The position numbers were made by a program, and so were the translations under genes. Under the pieces are notes generated by a model. The model had not been told where the DNA came from. It saw only the letters and a program-made list of their open reading frames with translations, and ran no database searches. Of a stretch of 56,192 nt of DNA, positions 35,581-45,193 are shown one piece after another. Source of the stretch: an uncultured Alphaproteobacteria bacterium (GTDB lineage Bacteria > Pseudomonadota > Alphaproteobacteria > Rhodobacterales > Rhodobacteraceae); NCBI GenBank assembly GCA_902524655.1, contig CABZEG010000008.1, positions 1 through 56,192 of the forward strand. The letters run 5' to 3'. How positions within the stretch are numbered: position 1 is the first letter of the stretch; the number at the start of each line of letters is the position of its first letter.

Positions 35581-35760
35581 AGAGTATCACCATTGCTTTC
35601 AAAATATGGGTAGCAATTTAACTTGTAGTTGCATTCTTGATTTAGCTGAACTATACAGTCTTTTATTTCTTTTTCTTTTTTATAAGAATCCTATTTAATC
35701 CAAACATGGAATAATCTATGTTTAGCTCATTTAAACCTCAGCAAAATATTTTTTGGTAGA

Positions 35761-36831
35761 TTGATATTGAATTATTCAAAAATTTTTAATGACAAAGCTG
35801 CCGTTTTAATTCCAACAGTCAATCCCGGACCGGAACTTAAGAAACTTGTTCTTAATTTAGGAAAATCGAAATTTATTAAGAATTTTACCCGGCAGCCAAA
35901 GATTGTTGTGGTGGATGATGGGTCACACAAAAAAGAAAGTATTGAAATTCTAAAACAAATCGCGCTTTTACCAAATTTGGAAGTTTTTCGTCATTATAAA
36001 AATAAAGGTAAAGGTAAAGCTATAAAGACGGGACTTTTAAAGCTTAGAAAAGATGTAAATTTTATTGTTACGGCAGACTCCGATGGACAGCATGCTCCAG
36101 ATGACATTCTAAAGGTTTTAATTGAATGTATAACAAGTAATAAATATGTACTAGGATCAAGGAATCTTTCATCAATCTTAGTGCCGTTTAAAAGTAGGTT
36201 AGGAAATGTATTAACCAGTATTTTGTTCTACTTATCCACTGGAAAAAAAATTGAAGATACTCAAACGGGCCTTAGGGGAATTCCGCAAGCATACTTTGAT
36301 TTATTTATAGAGATTGATGGAGATAGATACGAATACGAGTTTAGTGCGCTTTTGGAGGCCACCAAAGTTGATATCGTAAGCACTATACCGATACAGACAA
36401 TATATTTCGAAAATAATAAAGGGTCAAATTTTAGACCAGTAAAGGATTCCTTTTTAATCTATTTTTTGTTTTTAAGATATTTTTATATTGCCTTCTGTAT
36501 TTCTGTAATTGACCTAGTAGCAATTTATATAGCTACCATTATCTTTCCATTTACTTACTCGTTCTTGATCATAAGACTAATATCAGCGCATATTTACTTT
36601 TACCTTATGAAAACAAAAGTCTTCAAGTCAGAAGGAAAAATCTATTTTCAACTGTCTCTGTTTTATTTATTTTCATTGCTAAACATATTTATTTCTTGGA
36701 TCACCTTTGATCAAATTTTCTTTGTTGCGGGCAATAATTTTTTCATAGGCTATTTCGCAGGGGTCGTGATTATGTTTTTCGTGAATTTTTTTATACAAAA
36801 GCATATTATATTCAAAAGAAAAAATGTCTGA
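35761..36831 (+). CDS. Glycosyltransferase family 2 fused to a GtrA-like membrane domain
   Basis: 356 aa. Residues 1-220 are a GT2 domain of the polyprenyl-phosphate sugar transferase (DPM1-like) group: VVVDDGS (about 51), NKGKGKAIKTG, the DxD-type motif TADSDGQH (about 104) and DTQTGLRG. Residues 235-355 form four membrane helices ending FFVNFFIQKHIIFK, the GtrA/DPMS pattern. It likely loads a sugar onto the lipid carrier and helps flip it. TTG at 35761 is the listed start, with no strong Shine-Dalgarno. Overlaps the next gene by 8 nt. Confidence 0.85.
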   Translation: MILNYSKIFNDKAAVLIPTVNPGPELKKLVLNLGKSKFIKNFTRQPKIVVVDDGSHKKESIEILKQIALLPNLEVFRHYKNKGKGKAIKTGLLKLRKDVNFIVTADSDGQHAPDDILKVLIECITSNKYVLGSRNLSSILVPFKSRLGNVLTSILFYLSTGKKIEDTQTGLRGIPQAYFDLFIEIDGDRYEYEFSALLEATKVDIVSTIPIQTIYFENNKGSNFRPVKDSFLIYFLFLRYFYIAFCISVIDLVAIYIATIIFPFTYSFLIIRLISAHIYFYLMKTKVFKSEGKIYFQLSLFYLFSLLNIFISWITFDQIFFVAGNNFFIGYFAGVVIMFFVNFFIQKHIIFKRKNV

Positions 36832-37696
36832 AGAAGAAGAAAAAGATTTTTTAATTCGAACTGGGATTAATTGTATCGATTGTGGTGGAGCTTTGAAAAA
36901 GGCACCAAACTGTTTAAAATGTAATAAATGTAAAAGAAAATATAGCCGAAATAAATTAAAAGTGTGGGATTTTACTCCAAAACAAAAACCGGCCATTTAT
37001 CTAGACTTTTACAAAAATGAGGATTACCAAAAATGGACGAAGGTTTTCGAAGAGCAAGAAATTTATGATTGGAGTATTTATAATAGTAAATTTAAGAGGG
37101 TTTTTTCCAAAGCAGGGCACAGGATCTTGGGTCGAAGAATAAAAAGATCAATTAAAGATGATGAGACTTTGGTTGAAATAGGCGCGGGAGGCGGCGCACT
37201 GTTAGATGAATTCAAAATAAACAACTATCTAGGTCTCGATACGTCAATGAAAGTATTGGCGGTTCTAAAAAAAAGGCACCCTAATGCAACCGCGATATGC
37301 GTGTCCGGACGAAAACTACCTTTTCAAAGTTCTTCAATAATCCATTTGGTATCTCTGCATACATTAGAGCACATTTACCATCTAGCTGAGCATCTCCAAG
37401 AAGTGAAAAGAATTTTAAAGCAAAATGGAAAATTCTATTTTGTTATTCCAACCGAAGGGGGATGGGCATTCTACCTAGGGCGTCTGCTATTCACTGGGCC
37501 ACATGTAAGAAGAAAATATAAAATAAATGCTCACGAAGTGATGGCGCGGGAGCATATCAATGATGCAAGAAGAGTACTAAAGTTTCTAAGATTTTATTTT
37601 TCTTCGGTAAAAAAGACTTTCTGGCCAATCTCAATTCCTATTTTATCAATTAATGTTATGATCTATGGCTTTTGTAAAAACAAGAAAGAAACTTGA
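36824..37696 (+). CDS. SAM-dependent methyltransferase with an N-terminal zinc ribbon
   Basis: 290 aa. Residues 14-36 are a four-Cys ribbon (CIDCGG then CLKCNKC). From about 115 follows a class I methyltransferase domain with EIGAGGGALLDEF (SAM-binding motif I), the YLGLDTS acidic strand and LHTLEHIYHLAEHLQEVKRIL (motif IV region), ending with VKKTFWPIS. Similar Trm112-like ribbon plus methyltransferase proteins are common in O-antigen and capsule loci. Substrate unknown, probably a lipid-linked sugar or glycan. Overlaps the GT2 gene by 8 nt. Confidence 0.8.
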   Translation: MSEEEEKDFLIRTGINCIDCGGALKKAPNCLKCNKCKRKYSRNKLKVWDFTPKQKPAIYLDFYKNEDYQKWTKVFEEQEIYDWSIYNSKFKRVFSKAGHRILGRRIKRSIKDDETLVEIGAGGGALLDEFKINNYLGLDTSMKVLAVLKKRHPNATAICVSGRKLPFQSSSIIHLVSLHTLEHIYHLAEHLQEVKRILKQNGKFYFVIPTEGGWAFYLGRLLFTGPHVRRKYKINAHEVMAREHINDARRVLKFLRFYFSSVKKTFWPISIPILSINVMIYGFCKNKKET

Positions 37697-37714
37697 TATT
37701 GCACTTAATAAGAT

Positions 37715-37752
37715 AGGAATTCATTAAGACATTAGGAATTCATTAAGACATT
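37715..37752 (+). repeat. Perfect tandem duplication of 19 bp
   Basis: AGGAATTCATTAAGACATT occurs at 37715-37733 and again directly at 37734-37752, between the methyltransferase and the next ORF. Probably a recent slippage event in AT-rich DNA; function unknown. Confidence 0.8.
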
Positions 37753-37887
37753 ATTTGTAGTTTACTAACACAATGTCTTTACAATAACTATTTTATTTAT
37801 TAAATTACCTTGTTTTTTGGGTGTTGCGAATTTGAAAAGAGAGCTTTAAGAATTTTTTGTTTTTCAAAAAATATCAGCACCTTGATA

Positions 37888-38907
37888 ATGCAAGTATTCG
37901 TAATAAAAGTCGTTACCAGCGCTCTGGTATGCGGGATTTTAGTAAATCTTGGAATTTTAACACTATTTGACTATGGTGACTTTAATCATTACGCAAGACG
38001 ACTAGGTTTTATCAGTCCCAACTTTCTATACTCTATAGTGATACGTTCAATGTCATTAGAAACAATTGCGCATCCGGTATTGGTAATTTCTGCGATCATT
38101 GGGTCAGTATGTGTTGATGTTTTATGTATATTGCTACTCATTCAATATGCTTGCAATAGAAAGTTTCTATTTTTAGGTTATTGTTTATTTTGTTTTCATC
38201 CTTATTTCGCTGTTTACACTTTCAGGTTAGATACTTTATTTTTTTCCAAATTAGCTTGCATAATGTTTATTTTACACGTTTCAAATAGTGAGCTTTTCAA
38301 ACTGCGTTACTCATCTGTAGTAATTGCTTTTTTAGTATGTTTTAGACTATCTGCAATTATATTCCTTTTTGGTATTTTCATTAATCGGCTCATAGATATT
38401 CGCTTCAAAATTTTTAATTTAAAGGCGGCTATAATAATTATGGTTTTAATAACATATACCGCTGCAGTATTATATATGAATGGCAACTACACTTCACAAG
38501 TATACTATGGATCAAAAGATTATGGTTGGGATACATCTTATAGTGTCTCAATTTTTGGAAACTTTGGTTATTTAGTAGATACCTTATTACTTTTTATGTT
38601 GAAGATACTAGTATTGTTTGGAGGTCGGGAGGCTCTTTTTACTAACGGCTTAAATTACTTTACTAGTGACTGGGTCGGAGTGATACAACTTGTAATTTTT
38701 TTAATTTTAGCGATTTTTCATCTGTTCTGTCTTATAAAATTTATATCTTTCACAAGCTTAAATAAAAAAGTTTTTATAACATGCCTCTCTCTATTCCCAT
38801 TGATTTTATGTATTTTTACAGTTTTTCATATGAGGTATCTGCTCACATATTATCCAATGATATTGTTGGGATTTTTGTGGTTTATAAACCCAAAACAAAA
38901 AGCCTGA
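37888..38907 (+). CDS. Polytopic membrane protein of unknown function in the glycan locus
   Basis: About 339 aa from the ATG at 37888; the frame is open from 37810 (TTG), and neither start has a clear Shine-Dalgarno. Eight to ten hydrophobic helices. The loop after the first helix, DYGDFNHYARRLGF, and the end HMRYLLTYYPMILLGFLWF recall GT-C-fold glycosyltransferases and Wzy/EpsG polymerases, but I cannot place it. With a GT2 and a methyltransferase upstream and a deacetylase downstream, a role in glycan assembly at the membrane is likely (inference). Confidence 0.7.
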   Translation: MQVFVIKVVTSALVCGILVNLGILTLFDYGDFNHYARRLGFISPNFLYSIVIRSMSLETIAHPVLVISAIIGSVCVDVLCILLLIQYACNRKFLFLGYCLFCFHPYFAVYTFRLDTLFFSKLACIMFILHVSNSELFKLRYSSVVIAFLVCFRLSAIIFLFGIFINRLIDIRFKIFNLKAAIIIMVLITYTAAVLYMNGNYTSQVYYGSKDYGWDTSYSVSIFGNFGYLVDTLLLFMLKILVLFGGREALFTNGLNYFTSDWVGVIQLVIFLILAIFHLFCLIKFISFTSLNKKVFITCLSLFPLILCIFTVFHMRYLLTYYPMILLGFLWFINPKQKA

Positions 38908-39149
38908 AAAATCTAAAAAAATTTCTGCGGATAATAAAAATTGATATTTTTAGTGACATAAATAAAAAGGTGTCATAATTAAAAAGCATCCACATCTGTA
39001 AATTAAGATAATTTGTCATGCTATGATAAAGTTTCTTTATAATAAGGTTGATAAAATAAGCTATAAAAGCGTATTTGTGAGTGATTTTTTCTTACTGTGA
39101 TAAATAAAAATTAGATTCTTTCTTTTTTAAAAAATATGGAAAATGTTTT

Positions 39150-39974
39150 ATGGGAAATATCTTTAAAAACCAAATTTCAGTAACTATTGACCTTGAAGAT
39201 TACAGAAGAAAAAAAAACACATGCAAAAGGTGTTACGAGGAAACAACGAGTATCATTCTAGATTGGTTAAGAGAAAAAAAAATAAGAGCTACATTTTTTG
39301 TCGTTGGTCAGTTGGCAGAAGAAAGTCCTTATCTTATAAAAGAAATCAGTTTGAACCACGATATTGCATTTCATAGTTTTGACCACACACCTTTAACGGA
39401 TGAAAATATTCATAGTTTTGTGACAAAAACATTTGAAAGCAAGAAATTTATTGAAGATCTTGTTGGAAAGAAAATTATTGGTTTTAGGGCTCCTTGCTTT
39501 TCTCTCACTCCCCAAACTCAGTGGGTTACGAATATACTCAGTGAGCTGGAGTTTGAATATAGTTCAAGTACTATACCTACAAAGATGCCAAAGTTTGGAT
39601 TCCCTGGAATCCCTCAGACCCCATTTAAATGGGAAAGTGGGATAGTAGAGTTTCCAATGGTACTAAGCAATGTTCTTGGAAGAGAAATACCATCTATAGG
39701 AGGGGCATATTTAAGATTTCTTCCCGTATGGCTCATGTTGAAAACTCTTAAAAAGAAAGGATTTAGATGGACTTATTTGCATCCCCAGGACATATATTTG
39801 AAAAATAATTTTAATGTCGTAAAGGGGTTAAATTTTTTCCAAAGCGTTCTTTATCACTATAATAGGAAAAAAACTCTCAACAGCATAGAAACGATTCTAA
39901 AATGTCATAAGGTAGTTAACTTGGAGTGCTACTTAAAAAATATTAATAAATCGTCACTGCCAGAATTCAAATAA
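39150..39974 (+). CDS. Polysaccharide deacetylase (NodB fold, CE4)
   Basis: 274 aa. The NodB motifs are seen in order: VTIDLEDY (motif 1, catalytic Asp and metal Asp), HSFDHT (motif 2, two metal His) and GFRAPCFS (motif 3). The C-terminal half includes FRWTYLHPQDIY, containing the conserved His (LHPxD). No signal peptide, so it probably acts in the cytoplasm on a lipid-linked or nucleotide sugar, like the DUF3473-type deacetylases of exopolysaccharide loci. Its stop overlaps the next ATG by 1 nt. Confidence 0.87.
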   Translation: MGNIFKNQISVTIDLEDYRRKKNTCKRCYEETTSIILDWLREKKIRATFFVVGQLAEESPYLIKEISLNHDIAFHSFDHTPLTDENIHSFVTKTFESKKFIEDLVGKKIIGFRAPCFSLTPQTQWVTNILSELEFEYSSSTIPTKMPKFGFPGIPQTPFKWESGIVEFPMVLSNVLGREIPSIGGAYLRFLPVWLMLKTLKKKGFRWTYLHPQDIYLKNNFNVVKGLNFFQSVLYHYNRKKTLNSIETILKCHKVVNLECYLKNINKSSLPEFK

Positions 39975-40840
39975 TGAAAAACTATGAGATAAAGCCAGTA
40001 GCCATTTCGTTTGAAAGGCTCTTGCAATATGAAAATTTTTTATCAGGTATCTTCCCAAGGAGAGCAGACATCAGTAAAGATTATTTAGAGTGGTTGTACT
40101 CAAATAACCCAAACGGAAAAGTATTGGGCTATGATGCTTGGTTTGGTAAAGATTTAGTGGCTCACTATGTTTGTATTCCCCGAAAAGCTTATTGGAGAGG
40201 AAAGATAAGAAAAATTCTTTTGTCATTAAATACAGCCACACATCATGCCCATCGAAATAAAGGCTTATTTACCTTGTTAGCAAAGAGAACCTATAAAAAA
40301 GCTAAGATAGAAGGATTTGAGGCAATTGTAGGAGTTGCAAATTCAAATTCCACCCACGGCTTTATAAACAAACTAGAGTTCAGTTTTATTACGGCTCTTA
40401 ATATTCAAGTTGGATTTGGAAAATTGAATATAAAATTAACAGACATTTTAAACTCTGGTTGTTTTAGAATTATATGGACTAATAGAGATATTAAGTGGAG
40501 ATTAAATTGCCCTAGAGAAAAAGTTTTTATAAAAAGGAATCAGACAGTGCTCAGTTTTTTTACTTTAAAATATAGTAAATTTTTTGTTCCATATGCAGAA
40601 AATCCCTTTATCAAGGCTTTTTCAGAGTTAAAAACAAAAGAAAAAAAGGGATTTAAATTTATGCGTTTATTTGTTGGGCTGGTACCAACGAGTGTTTTAG
40701 AAAAAAACTTTTTTTTTAACCTACCTTATAGTCTTAAACCAGCTCCGTTAAATCTTATTTTTAAAAGCTTGACGGAAGAAGAAAACGTTCCTTTAAAAGA
40801 AAATATTTTTTTTACCTTTCTGGACTTTGATATTTTGTAA
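39974..40840 (+). CDS. GNAT-type acetyltransferase of a glycan locus
   Basis: 288 aa. The acetyl-CoA site reads THHAHRNKGLFTLLAKRTYKKAK, the RxxGL variant of Q/RxxGxG/A, and NSNSTHGFINKLEFSFI is the motif B region. Homologues in O-antigen/exopolysaccharide clusters end in DFDxx as here (FLDFDIL). Probably acetylates an amino sugar. TAATG overlap with the deacetylase suggests one operon. After the stop, the same frame stays open for 42 more codons (to 40966), a possible nonsense-shortened tail. Confidence 0.75.
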   Translation: MKNYEIKPVAISFERLLQYENFLSGIFPRRADISKDYLEWLYSNNPNGKVLGYDAWFGKDLVAHYVCIPRKAYWRGKIRKILLSLNTATHHAHRNKGLFTLLAKRTYKKAKIEGFEAIVGVANSNSTHGFINKLEFSFITALNIQVGFGKLNIKLTDILNSGCFRIIWTNRDIKWRLNCPREKVFIKRNQTVLSFFTLKYSKFFVPYAENPFIKAFSELKTKEKKGFKFMRLFVGLVPTSVLEKNFFFNLPYSLKPAPLNLIFKSLTEEENVPLKENIFFTFLDFDIL

Positions 40841-41281
40841 CTGATACCTAGCCCAATTAAAACTTTAACTATTCCTTTGCTAGCTTCTAGAGAGAACAAA
40901 GTTCCGTTGGTCATAATAATTAAAGATAACGGAAAAAGTTACCAAATCTCATTTCAAAAATCAGAATAGTAAAAGGTTTGGAAGATATCGTGGACCATTT
41001 TTTTAAATTTATAGATTTTTATGCCAGTGATCTGAATTTTTTTATTAGTAGATTAATTTTCAATTAATCGGCTTTTTACTCAAAGGCACTTGCGTTGTTA
41101 CTTTGTAGATGATAGTAAAATATTGTGATAGATTTTTTGTTAGTCAAACACTTGATAAGTGGCTTATCAATATGTTTTAGGGGTATCAAATTAAAAAAGA
41201 GGTCAACCTAACAACGCTTAAAGTATTTTGCTTACAATAAGATTAATCACGAAGCTCTTAACCAATTAAGAAAATCGTTAG
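40841..41281. other. Intergenic stretch, no confident gene
   Basis: 441 bp. The first 126 nt continue the GNAT reading frame (LIPSPIKTLTIPLL, then ENKVPLVIIIKDNG) until a TAG at 40967. I see no start for it and no family match. The remainder is AT-rich; the palindrome-like stretch around CACTTGATAAGTGGCTTATC (41150-41169) is weak. No RNA gene seen. Confidence 0.45.
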
Positions 41282-42205
41282 GTGTTTAATTATTTAAATT
41301 TAGCTAGATCTAAAAATGGCATCCTATTACTTTGTCTGGCAATGCTGGGGTGGGCTGGCAATACAATTGCTGGTAGAGTATCAACAGGTGAGATTTCGCC
41401 GATGCTTGTTGTATTTTTAAGATGGGTCATCATATCAATTTTTTTGGTAATAATTTTAAACAGGAAGCTGATCAGTTCATTGCCACTGATCAGTGAAAAA
41501 ATTATTTGGCTTTGTCTGATGGGTTCACTCGGATTAACAGGCTTCAATGCCTTATTTTATATTGCCGCTCAGAATACTACTGCCATAAATCTTGGAATTA
41601 TTCAGGGTATTATGCCTGCGATAATCCTTTTAGGGTCTGTCGTATTTTTTAAAGAGAAAGTAAACTCTATCAAGATCATTGGATTAGTCATAGCCTTCAT
41701 AGGAGTCCTTGTGGTGGTCAGTCAAGGTGAAGTCCAGAGAGTTCTTTTACTCTCTTTTAATTATGGAGATATTGTAATGTTAAGTGCTTGCTTTTTTTAC
41801 TCTGGATTTACACTTGGATTGAAAAACAAACCAACAATTGATCCGCTAGTATTGATGACATATTTTTCTCTTAGCGCAATGTTTTTTTCTATGCCCTTAA
41901 TTACTATAGAATATTATTTAGGTAGCTCACAGTTCCCTACCACTCGCATAGCTTGGCTTACTATACTTTACATTGCCTTTGTTCCATCTTTTCTTGCTCA
42001 GGTTTTCTTTATAAGAGGGGTCGAGCTTGTAGGAGCATCAAAAGCAGGTCTTTTTATAAATTTTTTACCTATATTCGCTGCAATTCTAGGTGTGCTTTTG
42101 TTGGGTGAGAGCTTGTACACGTATCATTTAATCTCGTTATTTTTTGTTTTGTTTGGTATTTATTTATTCATGGTTCTTGGAGAAAAAGAAAGAAAATTAT
42201 ATTAA
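41282..42205 (+). CDS. EamA/DMT-family permease
   Basis: 307 aa with ten membrane helices in two homologous five-helix halves. Seen: LAMLGWAGNTIAGRVSTGEISPMLVVFLRW at the start of half one; second half ends FVPSFLAQVFFIRGVELVGASKAGLFINFLPIFAAILGVLLLGE, a typical EamA close. GTG at 41282 is the listed start, with a weak Shine-Dalgarno. Probably exports amino acids, nucleobases or similar metabolites; substrate cannot be read from sequence. Confidence 0.88.
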   Translation: MFNYLNLARSKNGILLLCLAMLGWAGNTIAGRVSTGEISPMLVVFLRWVIISIFLVIILNRKLISSLPLISEKIIWLCLMGSLGLTGFNALFYIAAQNTTAINLGIIQGIMPAIILLGSVVFFKEKVNSIKIIGLVIAFIGVLVVVSQGEVQRVLLLSFNYGDIVMLSACFFYSGFTLGLKNKPTIDPLVLMTYFSLSAMFFSMPLITIEYYLGSSQFPTTRIAWLTILYIAFVPSFLAQVFFIRGVELVGASKAGLFINFLPIFAAILGVLLLGESLYTYHLISLFFVLFGIYLFMVLGEKERKLY

Positions 42206-42277
42206 AAAAATTGGAGTTCAAATCTTTGTTGTGTCATCAAATAATAATTCAAGATCTTTGTAAACTGCTGTAAAAAA

Positions 42278-43777
42278 ATGCAACTATACAAAAATAAATA
42301 CTTTAAAAAAATATTGAGGGAAGAAAAAAAATTGCCGTTTATTGAAGCCAACGAACTTCAAAATCCTGCACGACAACAGGCATTTACATTTTTTTTCGAT
42401 GAAATATCTCTTGATATTACGAGACAGGTTCTTGACTTAAATCAATTCACTACACTCCAAAAGGTTGGCAGGGCTATAGACATGGAGGATAAAAAAAAGA
42501 AGCTTTGTGATGGGTCCTATATGAATGTTACTGAAGATAGGTTTGTAACCCACTTTCTTGAGAGAAAACCAAAATTTTTAAGAGAAAAAGCCAAGAGATA
42601 TAGGTTATTCATAAGGTCTCTAGAACGGAAGAAAATTAAAAAATTAATAAATGTGGGAATAGGAGGTTCAGACCTTGGAGTGAAAATGGTGTACTATGCA
42701 CTAAAGCATGAAAGGCAAGGACCTTCTCTAATAAACATATCAAATTTAGATTTCACAAATCTACAAAATGTTCTTGAAAAAGAAGATATAAAAGAAACAT
42801 TCTTTATCTTTAATTCGAAATCCTTCTCTACAGAAGAGACTCTGGTTAATCTAAGGTTTGTGAAAAATTTCCTTGCCATTAAGGGATTAGATCTAAATGA
42901 TCATGCGGTGGCAGTCACGTCTTCTCCGGAAAAAGCGTTTGAAATAGGTTTTAAAAGTAAATCTATTTTCGAGGTTTCCAAAGGAGTGGGAGGTCGTTTT
43001 TCTTTGTGGTCACATTTTGGATTAGGTTTAGTAGCTACCCTGGGTTTAGATACATATACACAGCTTCTTGAAGGTGCTTATAAAATGGATAAGCATTTTC
43101 TAGAAGCGCCACTACGGGCAAATTTGCCTTATATTCTTGGTTTAACAAGAATTTGGAATAGAAACGTTCTAAATCTTAAAAATCTGGCTATTGTACCTTA
43201 TGAAAATAGGCTTAAATATTTTCCTAATTGGTTTCAGCAGGTGGAAATGGAAAGTAATGGCAAAAGTTGTGACTTACTAGGCAATGATCTTCAGTTGCCT
43301 ACGGCACCCTTGGTTTTTGGTGAAATTGGTACGGAGTCCCAACATAGTTTTTTTCAATTACTTCACCAAGGAGTAGATCGTATCCCGGTGGAGTTTCTAG
43401 TGCCACTTAAGGGCATGTCTAAATTTGGTGAAAACGAAAAAGAACTAGCACCTCATTCAAGGTTGGTGGTAAACGCCATTGCTCAAGCGGAAGCGCTGAT
43501 CATGGGGACACAGAAAAATAAAGTTAATTTTAGGAACATGTCGGGTAATCGACCTTCTACATTTATAAGTTGGGACCAAACTAACGCTGAGTCCCTAGGC
43601 AAACTGCTTGCGCTTTATGAAAATGCAACTATTGTGTGTGGATTGCTGTGGGGAATTAATAGTTTTGATCAATGGGGTGTTGAACTAGGAAAGAAGATAT
43701 CAAGAAATATATATACTGGCCAAAATTTGGAAGACCTATCTTACAGCGCGAAGAAAATGTTAAAAGATATTTTATAG
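42278..43777 (+). CDS. pgi: Glucose-6-phosphate isomerase
   Basis: 499 aa, interconverts glucose 6-phosphate and fructose 6-phosphate. Family signatures: NVGIGGSDLGVKMVYYAL, FIFNSKSFSTEETL (phosphate-binding SKTFTT equivalent), VGGRFSLWSHFGL and GCELGK-type end as WGVELGKKI. The catalytic Glu lies in QVEMESNGK, with His in ESQHSFFQLLHQG. Full length. Single gene; the 3' flank 43778-43920 holds nothing recognisable. Confidence 0.95.
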   Translation: MQLYKNKYFKKILREEKKLPFIEANELQNPARQQAFTFFFDEISLDITRQVLDLNQFTTLQKVGRAIDMEDKKKKLCDGSYMNVTEDRFVTHFLERKPKFLREKAKRYRLFIRSLERKKIKKLINVGIGGSDLGVKMVYYALKHERQGPSLINISNLDFTNLQNVLEKEDIKETFFIFNSKSFSTEETLVNLRFVKNFLAIKGLDLNDHAVAVTSSPEKAFEIGFKSKSIFEVSKGVGGRFSLWSHFGLGLVATLGLDTYTQLLEGAYKMDKHFLEAPLRANLPYILGLTRIWNRNVLNLKNLAIVPYENRLKYFPNWFQQVEMESNGKSCDLLGNDLQLPTAPLVFGEIGTESQHSFFQLLHQGVDRIPVEFLVPLKGMSKFGENEKELAPHSRLVVNAIAQAEALIMGTQKNKVNFRNMSGNRPSTFISWDQTNAESLGKLLALYENATIVCGLLWGINSFDQWGVELGKKISRNIYTGQNLEDLSYSAKKMLKDIL

Positions 43778-43920
43778 ATATTGATCAATTTCTTTTTACT
43801 CAGACTAATATTTTACTTTATTACACTTTTTTTTCAAACTGATACTTAGTTGTTTGCCCTCGAGAAGTGAACAGTAGGCCTTGATAAATATCTCATGGAA
43901 ATTGAACTTTTTGGCTCGTT

Positions 43921-45189
43921 TTATCTTAATATGTTTGGTAGCCAGGTGGAGGCCCAAGGAAAAAAAATCATTAAAGCTCCATAAATTATTCCAATTAGCG
44001 TAAATAATGGTATTTCCCTAAAAGCCTTTCCTGGATCTTCCCCTACTACTCCAGCAGACGTATAAATTCCTACACAAACAGGAGGTGTAATCATGCCAAT
44101 CCCAGCAAATGCAACAAATACAACATAAAGGTGTAATAAGCTCTGATCAAAAGAAAGAGCAATAGCAGCAAAAATAGGAACAGTTAAATAGAAAACAGGA
44201 ACTATTTCTATGAAAGTTCCCAGAAACAAACAAACAACAGCAAGCATGATCCAAAACAAGAGGGGGCTTGCGCCCATTGATGTGAAGAACTCAATTATTT
44301 TTTGAGGAGTTTGTGTATATGTCAATACCACGCTTAAAAATGTTGCTGTTGCTATTATTGAAAAAATAACAGCAGTAGTAATCGCTGTTTCTTTTAAACA
44401 TAATACTAAACCTTTAAAAGTTAATTCTCGGTAAATAATAAAGCCTATGAGAGCTGCCCATACACCGGCAACTGCTGCAGATTCGGAGGGAGTTAGAAGC
44501 CCGGCGTAAATTCCTCCTAAAATAATAAAGGGAGTTACTAGTGCAGGTAACGCCTTAAAAAATGAGGTTATTTTTTCCTTGCTAGTAGCTTTTTTAAGCC
44601 TTCTAATTTTTCGGCACTTTATAAGAACTACTGCAACCATTAAAAATAGAAGTATAATTCCGGGTATTATCCCAGCGGCGAAAGTTTGAGATACTGGTAC
44701 ATTAGTAAGAGCACTATAAAGTATGGCTGCGTTCGATGGAGGAATTAAGGCCTCTAAAAGAGCGGCCGAAGCGGCAAGCACAACCACGAAAGGTGTTGGG
44801 TAGCCTTGCTCAATCATTTTTGGCATCATTATGGTTCCTACCGCTGTGATAGCCGCAAGTATTGACCCGCAGAAGGCAGCAAAAAAACCCATTGCTACTA
44901 CCATAGCTACACCAAGTCCCCCCGGCCAATGTCCTACTAGAGCAGTGCAAAAGTTTACTAGTCTGGTCGCGGCACCGCCCCTTAACATTACCATTCCAGC
45001 AAAAATGAACAGAGGTACGGCTACCAAGATATGTTTTGTTAAAGCAGCAAAAGAAATTTGTATCAATACAGACCAAGGAAGATTTAACCCCCATATAGCC
45101 GCAATTGATGATCCCAAGCCAAATACGATAAATATAGGGATTCCCAAAAGTAACAAGATAAACGAAAGTGACATTGATAATGAGAACAT
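43921..45189 (-). CDS. dctM: TRAP transporter large permease (DctM-like)
   Basis: 422 aa, about 12 membrane helices. DctM family stretches: VPLFIFAGMVMLRGGAATRLVNF, GPGGLGVAMV-type PGGLGVAMVVAMGFFAAFCGSILAA, PPSNAAILYS and GMITPPVCVGIYTSAGV. It forms the ion-coupled channel. 4 nt from dctQ; order P-Q-M is standard. Probably Na+-driven uptake of an organic acid. Confidence 0.94.
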   Translation of the reverse strand: MFSLSMSLSFILLLLGIPIFIVFGLGSSIAAIWGLNLPWSVLIQISFAALTKHILVAVPLFIFAGMVMLRGGAATRLVNFCTALVGHWPGGLGVAMVVAMGFFAAFCGSILAAITAVGTIMMPKMIEQGYPTPFVVVLAASAALLEALIPPSNAAILYSALTNVPVSQTFAAGIIPGIILLFLMVAVVLIKCRKIRRLKKATSKEKITSFFKALPALVTPFIILGGIYAGLLTPSESAAVAGVWAALIGFIIYRELTFKGLVLCLKETAITTAVIFSIIATATFLSVVLTYTQTPQKIIEFFTSMGASPLLFWIMLAVVCLFLGTFIEIVPVFYLTVPIFAAIALSFDQSLLHLYVVFVAFAGIGMITPPVCVGIYTSAGVVGEDPGKAFREIPLFTLIGIIYGALMIFFPWASTWLPNILR

Positions 45190-45193
45190 ATGA

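Noticed and set aside
38781-38978. 65-aa ORF at the end of the membrane protein gene
   Set aside because: Mostly overlaps the membrane protein in another frame and has no Shine-Dalgarno.
44831-45193. 120-aa plus-strand ORF over dctM
   Set aside because: Antisense to a clear TRAP permease; Pro/Ile-rich composition is what an antisense membrane gene gives.
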